A stretch of 64,000 nucleotides of DNA from an uncultured Lachnospiraceae bacterium. GTDB taxonomy: Bacteria; Bacillota; Clostridia; Lachnospirales; Lachnospiraceae. The notes under the pieces were generated by a model that worked only from the letters and a program-made list of their open reading frames with translations, made no database searches and was not told where the DNA came from. The position numbers were made by a program, and so were the translations under genes. The stretch is from NCBI GenBank assembly GCA_902781655.1, contig CACZJZ010000007.1:1-64000 (forward strand). Direction: 5' to 3'. Positions 1-8,631 of the stretch are shown here, one piece after another. How positions within the stretch are numbered: the first letter of the stretch is position 1; every line of letters starts with the position of its first letter.

Positions 1-130
1 CTCAGAGCAGAATTGCATCTGAAATATTAAAAAAAGAAAGCTTTTTAAGTTGCAGTAGAATTTACTTCTACACTGGAATTTACTTTTTCAATTCACGAAA
101 TTCTAAAATTCTAAAATTCCATTTTCATTT

Positions 131-355
131 TCATTCCATTTTCCTGTCGTTGAGTGCGGCAATCGCAGAAATTTCCAGTGGAAAGACTCCTAAATTTCCA
201 GTTTTTATTTTAGCAATATCTGCCGATAATGGAGGTGAAACGTTTGCGTATGTTTCAAAGTCCCGGTCCGGGATATATAATAGATTGAAAGCAGAGGAAT
301 GAGTCTGGATTATTTCCGAATCAAATTCATGCCATCTGTCGTAACCTGTAACCAC
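131..355 (-). CDS. Hypothetical small protein or fragment
   Basis: A 74-residue frame beginning at a GTG and read away from the HD-GYP gene. I do not recognise the product. The same frame stays open upstream of the GTG to at least position 421, where it runs into the start of the HD-GYP gene on the other strand, so it may be the 3' end of a truncated gene rather than a complete one. The protein is fairly polar with no membrane segment. It lies in the AT-rich left edge, and a GCCGATAA box on the opposite strand falls inside it. It could be spurious. Confidence 0.22.
   Translation of the reverse strand: MVTGYDRWHEFDSEIIQTHSSAFNLLYIPDRDFETYANVSPPLSADIAKIKTGNLGVFPLEISAIAALNDRKME
203..229 (+). 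promoter_or_regulatory. Candidate sigma-28 promoter for HD-GYP gene
   Basis: The -10 box GCCGATAA (222-229) matches the sigma-28 consensus exactly. The -35 at the expected 11-base spacing (TTTTATTT, 203-210) matches only about half of TAAAGTTT. The start codon of the HD-GYP gene lies about 190 bases downstream. The site is supported mainly by its likeness to the flagellin and receptor promoters in this window. Confidence 0.4.
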
Positions 356-420
356 GACTTTCCCACCCGGCAGTTCGGGAGGCGCATGCCGCGATGACGC
401 GGCGCTGATGTTTGTAGTAT

Positions 421-1509
421 ATGGCAGCCAGAAAATATATCAATGTTGAAAATCTTGCTCCCGGAATGATACTGGATCAGTCTATCCATGACCGTCGCGG
501 GCGCACCATGATCGAGAAGGGTATTTTTCTGGGTCCGTATCAGATCAGATACCTGCAGGAAAAGGGCTATCGCGGTGTTTATATCTATGACCCCCGCGAG
601 GAGAGCAATCCCCTGCCCAAAAGGGTTGCGCGTGTCATTCAGCGTTACCGTGTCCCTGACCGTCCATGCATCACCCTCAGCGATGCCACTCGTGAAGAAC
701 TCGGATCCAGCATTAAGTCTATCTTTGACAACACTTCCTCTGAGTATTTTTCAGATTATGCCAGCAATATTTCTGACAAAATCGAGAAGTCCGTTCTGTC
801 CAATGATGCTGTCGCTGTGGATATCAGCACCATCCGTGCCAGCGATCAATATACCTTCCGCCACAGCGTCGACGTGGGGGTTCTGTCTCTGATGATCGGG
901 CAGCAATACGGTCTCAAGGGAGATGAACTGCACCAACTCGGCATCGCCGGTCTGCTCCACGATATCGGTAAAGCCCGCGTCCCCCTTTCCATTCTGAATA
1001 AGCCGGGGAAACTCACAGCAGAAGAATTCGATATCATCAAACTGCATCCCGTTTATGGCTTTGAGATTGTGAGAGATCACCACTGCTATTCCCCTCAGAT
1101 TCTGGAGGGGATTTTACATCATCATGAGAAACTGAATGGGGAAGGATATCCGGACTGTCTGCATAGGGGCGAAATCTCCAATTTCGCGAGAATCATATCC
1201 ATTGCCGACATATTTGACGCGCTGGTGACCAAACGTCCTTATAAAAATCCATGTACCGGGCGGGAAGCTGTTGAAATGATCTACGCCATGGGATCCGATC
1301 TCGACAACGATATGATCAATGCTTTTCTCGAAAGTGTCATTCTCTATCCGGTCGACAGCATCGTCAAGCTGAGTAACGGCAGAGCGGCGCAGGTTGTCGA
1401 AAACTATCAGCGCTATCCCAGCCGCCCGAAATGCATCGATGTTCTCAACGGAAGTGTCATTGATCTGTGCAAGGACGAGCATTGCATGAACCTGGTGATC
1501 GCCTCCTGA
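421..1509 (+). CDS. HD-GYP domain cyclic-di-GMP phosphodiesterase
   Basis: Predicted cytoplasmic enzyme that hydrolyses c-di-GMP. The N-terminal region (about 5-60) resembles the small DUF3391-like segment that opens many HD-GYP proteins. The HD-GYP domain follows from about residue 145. The metal-binding LLHDIGK is at 178-184 and the signature HHEKLNGEGYP at 234-244, with GYP at 242-244, so the catalytic residues look intact. No membrane segment or receiver domain is seen. The ATG is preceded by only a poor Shine-Dalgarno, but the protein start matches the family. It stands alone and converges on a chemoreceptor gene, sharing a terminator. By lowering c-di-GMP it would be expected to favour motility, alongside the PilZ, EAL-like and ComFB proteins in this window. 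The family assignment is firm; the role in motility is inferred. Confidence 0.93.
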   Translation: MAARKYINVENLAPGMILDQSIHDRRGRTMIEKGIFLGPYQIRYLQEKGYRGVYIYDPREESNPLPKRVARVIQRYRVPDRPCITLSDATREELGSSIKSIFDNTSSEYFSDYASNISDKIEKSVLSNDAVAVDISTIRASDQYTFRHSVDVGVLSLMIGQQYGLKGDELHQLGIAGLLHDIGKARVPLSILNKPGKLTAEEFDIIKLHPVYGFEIVRDHHCYSPQILEGILHHHEKLNGEGYPDCLHRGEISNFARIISIADIFDALVTKRPYKNPCTGREAVEMIYAMGSDLDNDMINAFLESVILYPVDSIVKLSNGRAAQVVENYQRYPSRPKCIDVLNGSVIDLCKDEHCMNLVIAS

Positions 1510-1578
1510 ATACAAATCGAGTTCCCTCGGATAGAACCCCGGGCAAAAATAACATTGCCGGAAAATGACCGGACGCAA

Positions 1579-1627
1579 AAGCCAGACGGAACAGAACCGC
1601 ATTGAGCGGATCTGTTCCGTCTGGCTT
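1579..1627. terminator. Strong bidirectional hairpin between convergent genes
   Basis: A perfect 17-bp stem (AAGCCAGACGGAACAGA, 1579-1595, with 1611-1627) is capped by an A-A mismatch, a further CCGC/GCGG stem and a 5-base loop. It lies between the stop codons of the HD-GYP gene and the converging chemoreceptor gene. On the minus strand the stem base runs directly into a CTTTTG tract. It is a likely shared Rho-independent terminator. Confidence 0.8.
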
Positions 1628-1685
1628 CCTTGCTTCAGTCTGCGCGAAATGCCCGCGCGGGCATTTTCATCTTCTCTTTCCGGAA

Positions 1686-3776
1686 TCAGTACTTATCATC
1701 AGAATCGTTCTTGCTTCCGGACGTTACATGTCTGCTCTGCGGACGGGCAGCCATCACGCCGGTCGTTCCCTCGTCCCCGCGCAGGCGGAACTTACTGATC
1801 ATCTCATCCATCACCTTGGCCTGCCCGGACAGTTCCTCCGATGCGGCAGCGCTCTCCTCGGCTGTTGCGGAGTTGGTCTGCACCACGGAAGAAATCTGAT
1901 TGATGCCCTCTGTAACCTGCGCGACGCCTTCGCTCTGCTCATCAGAAGCATGAGAAATTTCGCCGATCAGATCCATGATCTGTTTCGTATTGTCGGAAAC
2001 CGAATTCAATGCCGCAGCAGTTTCTTCTGTCAGCTTGCTTCCACGGTTCACACTTCTGACCGTATCCTCAATCAGCGCCGCTGTGCTCTTGGCCGCCTTC
2101 GCAGATTTCTGGGCCAGATTGCCAACCTCGTCCGCGACAACCGCGAATCCCTTCCCGGCAGAGCCGGCTCTCGCCGCCTCGATCGCGGCGTTCAGCGCAA
2201 GAATATTAGTCTGGAACGCAATGTCATCGATGGTCTTGATGATCTTGGAAATCTCTTCGGACTTCGTGGTGATCTCCTGCATGGCATTGCTCATCTCGTT
2301 CATCTTCTCGTTGGAGACATTTACCGCATCGCCTGCAGAAACACTAAGTGCAGTCGCCTTCTTTGCCTTATCCGCTGTCTCACGAATTTTGCCAGAGATA
2401 TCGGTCAGCGTCGTGGACAGCTCCTCTACTGACGATGCCTGCTCTGTAGCACCCTGTGCGAGCACCTGCGCGCCGGACGAAACCTGATCCGCCTCGGTGT
2501 TGACCTGGTTTGCAGCCTCGCGGATGTCGCTCATGGTCACGTTCAGCTTATCCGTAATGGTATTCACCGAGTTATGAAGAGAGCGGTAATCGCCGATATA
2601 GATATGCTCGTTGCTGCTGTTGTCAACTGCCAGATTGCCATCCGCAACCTCCGACAGCTTGACATCCAGGTCCCCGATGATCTCCTTCTGCCGCGACACC
2701 ATGGTCTGCATGCTGCCGGCCATCCGTCCGATCTCGTCATCGCCGGAATAGGTAATGTTCGTGCTGAGATCGCCGGCCGCAAGACTATCCGCCGCCTTAG
2801 CGATGCCCTTCAGAGGATCCAGCGTACTGCGCACTCTCCGATAAATCACCGTGGTCAGAATAGCGAAGCCAATGATCGACACAAGCACGTTGATCAGAAT
2901 CAGCTTCATAGAGGCTGCGTTATATTCCCTGACCGGAACTGCCGTCTGCACCCACCAGGTCTCTCCGCCGGCTGTCAGTGGCTCGTAATAGCGCCGGACT
3001 GTTCCGGAGCTGCTTGATGTGATGGTAACAAAGTTGTCCCCCTTCGCCCAGCTGGCAGAGATCGCAGCGTAAGCATCCGCGGAAACCGTGTCCTTGAATG
3101 CCTTGCCGATGACATTCGTGTGGGTCGAATACAGGATCGTGCCGTTATTATTGATGATATTCACATAAAGCGACGGATAGTTCTTCTCAGTTGTAGCAAT
3201 ACGGGAGAAAATATTCGCATTAATCCGAATGGAGACGACAGCGTTCCTGCCATCTTTCAAGGTCAGCGGGCAAGCGGAATAAATAACGGTGTCGCCGGAA
3301 TCCAGCGTGATCGGATCCGAATAGGTCATTTTGCCTGTTGAGATTGCTCTCTGAAATCCATCGTCCGACTGATAGGCCCCATCCGCTGCTCCGACCGTTC
3401 CGTCCCCGGCAATCTCATAGGATGCAGCTGCATCGCCGTCCACATAAATCCCGGCTCCGATGAAATCTTCATTACGGGTGACGATGCCAGCCAGATTCTC
3501 AGCCGATGTCTTCAGATCGCCGCCGACAGCCTCCGCTGCCGTGTCCTCCGAGTATGCCTCCACTCTCTGAACAACCGCATTGATCTTCTGTACATTTGCA
3601 GAAGATATCTGATTCAGCTGATCGTCCGACATCGCCTTGAGAGATTTTCCCGCCATCACATTGATGACGGTAGTGATCAGGGCGAGAATGACAAGGATCA
3701 GAACACCCAACCTCAGGGCCAGCCTGAAACTCAGACTTCCGGCTGCTGCAAGCCGTTTCTCTTTCTGCTTTTTCAT
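1686..3776 (-). CDS. Methyl-accepting chemotaxis protein (dCache sensor)
   Basis: Membrane chemoreceptor of 696 residues. A basic N-terminus and transmembrane helix (about 18-42) are followed by an extracytoplasmic dCache-type sensor. A second transmembrane helix lies near 285-305, then a HAMP linker and a long cytoplasmic coiled coil. The signalling tip shows [20 protein letters not shown] and GFAVVADEV, the hairpin that binds CheA and CheW. The C-terminal half has Glu/Gln pairs suitable for methylation by CheR and demethylation by CheB or CheD. There is no CheR-tethering pentapeptide at the C-terminus. It is divergent from the flgB-che operon and starts about 110 bases from a palindromic promoter. 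The ligand cannot be told from sequence. It is close in design to the receptor at 11123-13333, suggesting duplication. Confidence 0.95.
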   Translation of the reverse strand: MKKQKEKRLAAAGSLSFRLALRLGVLILVILALITTVINVMAGKSLKAMSDDQLNQISSANVQKINAVVQRVEAYSEDTAAEAVGGDLKTSAENLAGIVTRNEDFIGAGIYVDGDAAASYEIAGDGTVGAADGAYQSDDGFQRAISTGKMTYSDPITLDSGDTVIYSACPLTLKDGRNAVVSIRINANIFSRIATTEKNYPSLYVNIINNNGTILYSTHTNVIGKAFKDTVSADAYAAISASWAKGDNFVTITSSSSGTVRRYYEPLTAGGETWWVQTAVPVREYNAASMKLILINVLVSIIGFAILTTVIYRRVRSTLDPLKGIAKAADSLAAGDLSTNITYSGDDEIGRMAGSMQTMVSRQKEIIGDLDVKLSEVADGNLAVDNSSNEHIYIGDYRSLHNSVNTITDKLNVTMSDIREAANQVNTEADQVSSGAQVLAQGATEQASSVEELSTTLTDISGKIRETADKAKKATALSVSAGDAVNVSNEKMNEMSNAMQEITTKSEEISKIIKTIDDIAFQTNILALNAAIEAARAGSAGKGFAVVADEVGNLAQKSAKAAKSTAALIEDTVRSVNRGSKLTEETAAALNSVSDNTKQIMDLIGEISHASDEQSEGVAQVTEGINQISSVVQTNSATAEESAAASEELSGQAKVMDEMISKFRLRGDEGTTGVMAARPQSRHVTSGSKNDSDDKY

Positions 3777-3890
3777 GATAAGATGAGTTCTCCTTCTCTA
3801 TAGTTTTTTCGCGGTCCTGCGGAGCTGTGATCCGCGGTTTTCCGCCACCCGCCAGGCTTCCCTGCCTGCCGGACTTTTTTCATTGCACAC

Positions 3891-3917
3891 TAATACTTTC
3901 GTCGCATCCGACGATAT
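3891..3917 (+). promoter_or_regulatory. Sigma-28-type promoter for flgB-che operon
   Basis: TAATACTT (3891-3898), an 11-base spacer and GACGATAT (3910-3917) resemble TAAAGTTT-N11-GCCGATAA, with 7 of 8 matches to the GCCGATAT form of the -10. It lies about 90 bases before flgB and overlaps a candidate promoter on the other strand. Confidence 0.55.
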
Positions 3918-3922
3918 TATTA
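3896..3922 (-). promoter_or_regulatory. Overlapping divergent sigma-28-like promoter for receptor
   Basis: Read on the minus strand, TAATAATA (3915-3922), 11 bases and GACGAAAG (3896-3903) give a weaker sigma-28-like match. Together with the plus-strand promoter it forms an imperfect palindrome at 3888-3924 (CACTAATA...TATTAGTG with inner TCGTCG/CGACGA). The chemoreceptor ATG is about 120 bases downstream. Confidence 0.4.
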
Positions 3923-4007
3923 GTGTCTCTTGACAAGAAAATCATTGCACAGGCTGATGCCGCTTCCCTGTGCAGCAGCACCGCATCAGCAGCAGAAAAG
4001 GATCAAC

Positions 4008-4406
4008 ATGAACGGTATCAACGATATATTTGGAAACGGAGTAAAACTTGCCGGAAAGGTACTCGACCATCTCTGGCAGCGCGAGGAGATCACGTCCGAT
4101 AATATAGCGAACGTGGACACACCCGGCTATAAGTCAAAATATCTGACCTTCGAAGAGGAACTGGCGAAGGAAATCAGAGCCGCCGACGCATCTGACGATG
4201 CAAAAAGGCATATTGCCGGCGCAATCGACTCCTCCGCTGCCGACGTCCATACCACTGCCAACGAATCCTCCAGACTCGATGGCAATAACGTGGATATGGA
4301 CCAGGAGCAGGTCGATCTTGCCAAAACAGCGCTGGAGTATCAGTACATGGTCAATTCTGTGCACTCCGAGCTGAAGCGTCTGGATGCCGCGGCCAAAACA
4401 TTCTGA
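4008..4406 (+). CDS. flgB: Flagellar proximal rod protein FlgB
   Basis: Rod subunit exported by the flagellar type III system, 132 residues and normal for the family. The rod/hook N-terminal motif is seen as SDNIANVDTPGYK, and the C-terminal heptad helix (VDLAKTALEYQYMVNSVHSE) is the conserved FlgB/C closing helix. The ATG at 4008 is chosen because AAAAGGA precedes it; the open frame extends upstream without family similarity. It is the first gene of a flgB-cheA-cheW-cheR-cheB unit. That is unusual, because flgB normally sits directly before flgC and fliE at the head of the fla operon. Here flgC is some 50 kb away in the minus-strand operon. Confidence 0.93.
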   Translation: MNGINDIFGNGVKLAGKVLDHLWQREEITSDNIANVDTPGYKSKYLTFEEELAKEIRAADASDDAKRHIAGAIDSSAADVHTTANESSRLDGNNVDMDQEQVDLAKTALEYQYMVNSVHSELKRLDAAAKTF

Positions 4407-4425
4407 TTAAAGGCGGTGCCTGTAA

Positions 4426-6684
4426 ATGGATAACGTAATGGATGGTATGCTCGAGCCATACCTTTTTGAAACAAACGGATTGCTGGATTCTCTGGATGAG
4501 ATGCTTGTCCGCGACGAGAAAGTCGGCGATTTCTCTGCCGACGACGTCAACGAAATTTTCCGCATCATGCACACCATCAAGGGTTCCTCCGCCATGATGC
4601 AGTTCACTCCTATCTCGACGGCAGCGCATCGGGTAGAGGATCTGTTCTTCTTTATTCGCGATAAAGGGATTGAATATCTTGACGCAGAGGATAAAAAAGA
4701 CCTCTTCGACCTGATGTTCAAGTCAGAGGATTTTCTGCGCAGTGAAGTGAGCAAGGTGGAAAACGGAGAGCCGCTGTCGGATAATGTCGATGAATTTACA
4801 ACAAGGGTCTCCCGCTTTCTCGACAAAATCAGCGCTGACGAGGCCAAGAATGAAGCCGCCGCAGGCGCGGCTTCTTCCGCGCAGTCCGCGCCTCAGCAGG
4901 CCGGCTCGGCACAGCCGGCCGGAAATGCACAGCAGACAGTCGGCGCAGGAACGGCTTCTGCGGGACAGACCGCGCCGACAGTCCCTGCAGACCCCACTGC
5001 CGCCGTTTTCATCCATCTGTTTCTGGAAAACGGTCTGCAGATGGAGAATCTGCGCGCATTTATGATCGTGACCGCGCTCAAGGATGCCGGTCTCGAATTC
5101 CGTTATTATCCCGCAGATATGGATGCCAACCCTGAGACGGCGAAGGACATTGTGCAGAACGGCTTCTGGCTTGCGTTCGACTCCCTCGACCTGTGCAACA
5201 ACGCCGAGACCGTCATTAAATCGCAGCCTCACGTTCGCTCCTACGAAATAGTGGATCAGCCGGCGCAGGGAGCCCCGGCTCCAGCCGTTGCCTCCCCTGA
5301 AGCAAGAGGCGCCGCTCAGCCGGCGTCTGCCCCGTCAGGCGCTGCTTCTTCCGCTCCTTCCGCGTCGGCTGCCACAGGCTCCGCCCCTGCGTCGGCGCCT
5401 GCCACGCCGGCAGCCGCTTCTCCAAGGACAGCACCATCCGGTCCGCAGCATGCCGCCGCGCCGGCGGCTCACAGCGCGGTTCCGGTCAAACAGAGTCTCA
5501 TCAGCGTCAATCTCGGTAAGCTCGACGATCTGATGAATCTGGTGGGTGAAATTGTCATCACAGAGTCCATGGTAACTTCCTCCCCCGTTCTCAGGCAGCT
5601 CCCGCAGGAAAGCTATGATACGTTCAACAAGTCCGCCCGCCAGCTCCGCAAGCTGACCAACGACCTGCAGGATATCGCCATGTCGCTTCGAATGGTTCCG
5701 ATTTCCGGTGTATTCCAGAAGATGAACCGCATCGTCCGCGACATGAAAAACAAGCTGAATAAAGATGTCCGCCTGACCATCATCGGAGAGGAGACCGAGG
5801 TAGACAAGACAATCGTAGATTCCATCCAGGATCCGATCATGCACATTGTCCGCAATTCCATGGACCACGGCATCGAGGAAACAGCGGCAGAGCGCACAGC
5901 AAAAGGCAAGGATCCGCAGGGCGAGATCGTCCTCTCCGCGCAGCATACCAGCAGCGAGGTCGTCATATCCGTAAAGGACGACGGATATGGCATGGATCCG
6001 CAGAAGCTGCTCGACAAGGCCGAATCGAAAGGCATTCTGACCAAGCCCAGGAGCGAATACTCCAAGAAAGAAGCTCTGGGCCTGATTCTTCTTCCCGGCT
6101 TTTCCACCAATAAGGAAGTCACTGAATATTCCGGACGCGGCGTCGGCATGGATGTCGTGAAAAAGAACGTGGAATCCGTCGGCGGCGCCGTGTTCATTGA
6201 ATCCGAGTACGGCAAGGGAACGACCATCACCCTGAAGATTCCGCTGACGCTGGCAATCGTGGACGGCATGAAGGTGACGGTCGGCGATTCGATCTTTACG
6301 ATTCCGATTGCGAATATCCGCCAGTCCTTTAAGATCTCTTCCTCCGACATCGTTCAGGATGAGAACGGCAGCGAGATGATCGAACGGATGGGCACCTATT
6401 ATCCTGTTGTGCGCCTGTCCGAGTATTTCCACATCCCGGGCAAAATCAGCACCGTTGAGGATGGCATTCTCATCTGGGTCGAGGCCAATGACAAATCCTG
6501 CTGTCTGCTCGCGGATGATCTGATCGGAGAGCAGCAGGTCGTCGTCAAGCCCCTTCCCGCCTATTTCAACAACTTCAGCCTGAAGAACAGAGGCATCAGC
6601 GGATGCACCATTCTCGGCGATGGCAACATCAGTATCATTCTGGATGTCCTGGGTATCTATAATACGGCGGCGGAAAACGCCTGA
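4426..6684 (+). CDS. cheA: Chemotaxis histidine kinase CheA
   Basis: Cytoplasmic kinase of the receptor array, 752 residues. It phosphorylates CheY and, in most systems, CheB. The P1 HPt domain carries the phospho-accepting His49 (IMHTIKGSS). A P2-like segment (about 185-275) is flanked by two long Ala/Pro/Ser-rich linkers. The P3 dimerisation helices contain LDDLMNLVGEI. The P4 ATPase shows HIVRNSMDHGIEE (N box), DDGYGMD (G1) and GRGVGMDVVKKNV (G2). The P5 CheW-like domain runs to the end. The start is 20 bases after flgB with the RBS AAAGGCGG. All key residues are present. CheW follows 10 bases later. Confidence 0.97.
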   Translation: MDNVMDGMLEPYLFETNGLLDSLDEMLVRDEKVGDFSADDVNEIFRIMHTIKGSSAMMQFTPISTAAHRVEDLFFFIRDKGIEYLDAEDKKDLFDLMFKSEDFLRSEVSKVENGEPLSDNVDEFTTRVSRFLDKISADEAKNEAAAGAASSAQSAPQQAGSAQPAGNAQQTVGAGTASAGQTAPTVPADPTAAVFIHLFLENGLQMENLRAFMIVTALKDAGLEFRYYPADMDANPETAKDIVQNGFWLAFDSLDLCNNAETVIKSQPHVRSYEIVDQPAQGAPAPAVASPEARGAAQPASAPSGAASSAPSASAATGSAPASAPATPAAASPRTAPSGPQHAAAPAAHSAVPVKQSLISVNLGKLDDLMNLVGEIVITESMVTSSPVLRQLPQESYDTFNKSARQLRKLTNDLQDIAMSLRMVPISGVFQKMNRIVRDMKNKLNKDVRLTIIGEETEVDKTIVDSIQDPIMHIVRNSMDHGIEETAAERTAKGKDPQGEIVLSAQHTSSEVVISVKDDGYGMDPQKLLDKAESKGILTKPRSEYSKKEALGLILLPGFSTNKEVTEYSGRGVGMDVVKKNVESVGGAVFIESEYGKGTTITLKIPLTLAIVDGMKVTVGDSIFTIPIANIRQSFKISSSDIVQDENGSEMIERMGTYYPVVRLSEYFHIPGKISTVEDGILIWVEANDKSCCLLADDLIGEQQVVVKPLPAYFNNFSLKNRGISGCTILGDGNISIILDVLGIYNTAAENA

Positions 6685-6694
6685 GGAGAACTTC

Positions 6695-7198
6695 ATGAAC
6701 GAACAGGAATTAGAAGAAAAGAAGAAAATGGCCTTCTCAGGGGCGGAGGAAGACGATCAGACCGCTGTTGAGGTACCTGAGACCATGGAACGCTGTCTCG
6801 TCTTCGAATCCGGCGGACTGATAATGTTTATGAGCACGGAGTATGTCATCGAAATCATCAATGACCACTCTGTCACAAAGCTTCCGGTCGTGCCGGATTA
6901 TGTCGCCGGGATCCTGAATCTGCGCGGTCAGATACTTCCGGTTGTAGATATCCGTCTGCTGATGGGCAAGCCCGCGGCAGAGTATGATTCCAAGACCTGC
7001 ATCATCGTGCTGAACATTGATTCCGTGCCGATCGGCATCATCGTCGACACCGTCCGCCAGGTCATGGATATTGACACTGCAAAGATTCAACCGGTCCCGC
7101 TCCGCAACCGTCAGAAGCTCACCAACGGGATGCTGGACATGGGAAACGGCGTGACCGCCATGTCCTTCGACTGCGGTGCGCTGATCGGCAGCCAATAA
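6695..7198 (+). CDS. cheW: Chemotaxis coupling protein CheW
   Basis: Scaffold protein of 167 residues that couples receptors to CheA. The CheW fold covers about residues 28-165 (ERCLVFESGG, the hallmark VVPDYVAGILNLRGQILPVVDIR, which is split here only for description, and VDTVRQVMDI). An acidic N-terminal tail of about 25 residues precedes it. The ATG at 6695 is chosen because GAGGAG precedes it at 6683; the longer open frame overlaps cheA without similarity. It lies between cheA and cheR in the same operon. Confidence 0.95.
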   Translation: MNEQELEEKKKMAFSGAEEDDQTAVEVPETMERCLVFESGGLIMFMSTEYVIEIINDHSVTKLPVVPDYVAGILNLRGQILPVVDIRLLMGKPAAEYDSKTCIIVLNIDSVPIGIIVDTVRQVMDIDTAKIQPVPLRNRQKLTNGMLDMGNGVTAMSFDCGALIGSQ

Positions 7199-7223
7199 TC
7201 CCGCTTTTGCGGCAGGTAGAATT

Positions 7224-8033
7224 ATGGAACTCTGCGAGGAAGATTTCATCCGGTTGTCCCGCTATGTCAAACAGAATTACGGGATTGACCTTTCCAAGAA
7301 GAAGCAGCTAATCACAAGCCGGCTGACCAAGATGCTTCTGGAGAATGGATACCGCGACTTTCACTGCTATGTCGAGGATATCACCGCCGGTCGCCGACCG
7401 GATCTGATTCTGCCGACGCTAAGCAGAATCACAACCAACTACACCTACTTTCAGCGGGAGAGGGAGCATTTCGTCTATCTGAACAAGACCGTGCTGCCCG
7501 AACTGGAGAAACGGCACCATACGGACCGCTGCCTCTCCATCTGGAGCGCCGGATGTTCCTCGGGCGAGGAGCCATACACGATTTCGATGTATCTCCTGGA
7601 ATATTTTTCCAAATTTCCCGTGAAATGGGACACCCGCATTCTCGCGACCGATATCTCCGACGAGATGCTGGAGCAGGCACAGAACCCGGTCTATACGGAG
7701 GACAGTCTCTCCGCTCTTCCGGAGCAATGGCGGAACCGCTATTTTACCCGGCGTGCGGACGGCACGTATACCGTGACGCAGGAACTTCGGCAGAATGTAA
7801 TTTTTCGCCGGTTCAATCTGATGGATCCAATCCAGTTTCAGCGTCCGTTCGACCTTATCTTCTGTCGCAATGTTATGATCTATTTTGACCAGGGGACAAA
7901 GGACAGACTGGTGAAGCGTTTTTATCACGCGACGGTGCCGGGTGGTTATCTGTTCATCGGTCACTCCGAGAGTCTGTCCAAGACCGATTGCCCCTATCAG
8001 TATCTGGTACCGGCAATTTATAAAAAGATGTGA
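7224..8033 (+). CDS. cheR: Chemoreceptor glutamate methyltransferase CheR
   Basis: Transfers methyl groups from S-adenosylmethionine to receptor glutamates, supporting adaptation. It has 269 residues: an N-terminal helical CheR_N domain (about 5-60), a SAM-binding Rossmann domain with SIWSAGCSSGEEPYT (105-119) and ATDIS, then FDLIFCRNVMIYFD and the C-terminal GHSESL. No TPR or pentapeptide-binding extension is obvious. The RBS GGCAGGT precedes the ATG. It is the third che gene after flgB. Confidence 0.96.
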   Translation: MELCEEDFIRLSRYVKQNYGIDLSKKKQLITSRLTKMLLENGYRDFHCYVEDITAGRRPDLILPTLSRITTNYTYFQREREHFVYLNKTVLPELEKRHHTDRCLSIWSAGCSSGEEPYTISMYLLEYFSKFPVKWDTRILATDISDEMLEQAQNPVYTEDSLSALPEQWRNRYFTRRADGTYTVTQELRQNVIFRRFNLMDPIQFQRPFDLIFCRNVMIYFDQGTKDRLVKRFYHATVPGGYLFIGHSESLSKTDCPYQYLVPAIYKKM

Positions 8034-8042
8034 GGCACGATT

Positions 8043-8630
8043 TTGGAAAGTCAGCGTAATCTAGTCGCAATCGGCGCTTCCACAGGCGGAACGGAGGCGA
8101 TCCTGGCTATTGTCCGCCATTTTCCGGAGAATATTCCCGGACTGGTCGTCACGCAACACATGCCGGCCGGGTTTACAGCCATGTATGCGGAGCGCCTGAA
8201 CAAAATCTGTGCGTTCGAGGTAAAAGAGGCGCAGCACGGTGACCGGGTCCGTCCCGGTCTGATGCTTCTCGCACCGGGAGGCTACCAGATGCGTGTTATC
8301 CGAATGGGTTCCGGGTATACCGTCTCCGTCACCGAGGAAGAGAAAGTGAATGGCCACGCGCCGTCCGTTGACGTTCTTTTCGATTCTGTCGCCGTCGCAG
8401 CCGGCAGCCGCGCTGTCGGATGTATTCTCACAGGGATGGGCGCCGATGGCGCGAAGGGTCTGCTGCACATGCGGAACCGTGGCGCCTATACCTTCGGTCA
8501 GGACAGGGATTCCTGCGTCGTATACGGGATGCCAATGGAAGCCTGGCGGATCGGGGCGGTCTGCCAGCAGGGATCCCTGCTTACCCTTCCCGGCCTGATC
8601 TGCGGCAGGCTCGGTCTTACAGCTATATAG
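8043..8630 (+). CDS. cheB: CheB-type methylesterase without receiver domain
   Basis: Receptor methylesterase/deamidase domain of 195 residues. The triad is complete: Ser13 (GASTGG), His39 (TQHMP) and Asp135 (GMGADGA). The usual N-terminal response-regulator domain is absent, so CheA cannot regulate it by phosphorylation in the classical way. The start is a TTG at 8043 with GAGG overlapping the stop of cheR; no ATG fits. The gene is followed 1 base later by an exported peptidase gene. A free-standing CheB domain with a separate CheD and CheV suggests a mixed adaptation system. Confidence 0.9.
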   Translation: MESQRNLVAIGASTGGTEAILAIVRHFPENIPGLVVTQHMPAGFTAMYAERLNKICAFEVKEAQHGDRVRPGLMLLAPGGYQMRVIRMGSGYTVSVTEEEKVNGHAPSVDVLFDSVAVAAGSRAVGCILTGMGADGAKGLLHMRNRGAYTFGQDRDSCVVYGMPMEAWRIGAVCQQGSLLTLPGLICGRLGLTAI

Positions 8631-8631
8631 C

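Larger units (their letters stand above)
1..420. other. AT-rich intergenic left edge
   Basis: This stretch is clearly more AT-rich than the flagellar genes that follow. It holds short near-tandem repeats around 95-145 (repeated TTCTAAAA and ATTTTC units). It contains no confident gene, only a weak 74-codon minus-strand frame and a candidate sigma-28 -10 box. The composition suggests an integration boundary or a remnant of foreign DNA, but no inverted repeat or attachment site was recognised. Confidence 0.5.

Noticed and set aside
1545..1590. Segment with GGGCAAA and GGACGCAAAAGCC, resembling part of a GEMM-I c-di-GMP riboswitch
   Set aside because: It lies after the HD-GYP gene with no plus-strand gene downstream, lacks the second conserved stem with its tetraloop receptor, and the right half is a simple terminator stem. 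It is probably a chance match.
5335..6696. Long minus-strand open frame (453 codons) opposite cheA
   Set aside because: It is antisense to a gene with full domain evidence and has no RBS or family likeness. GC-rich codon bias opens such shadow frames throughout the window.
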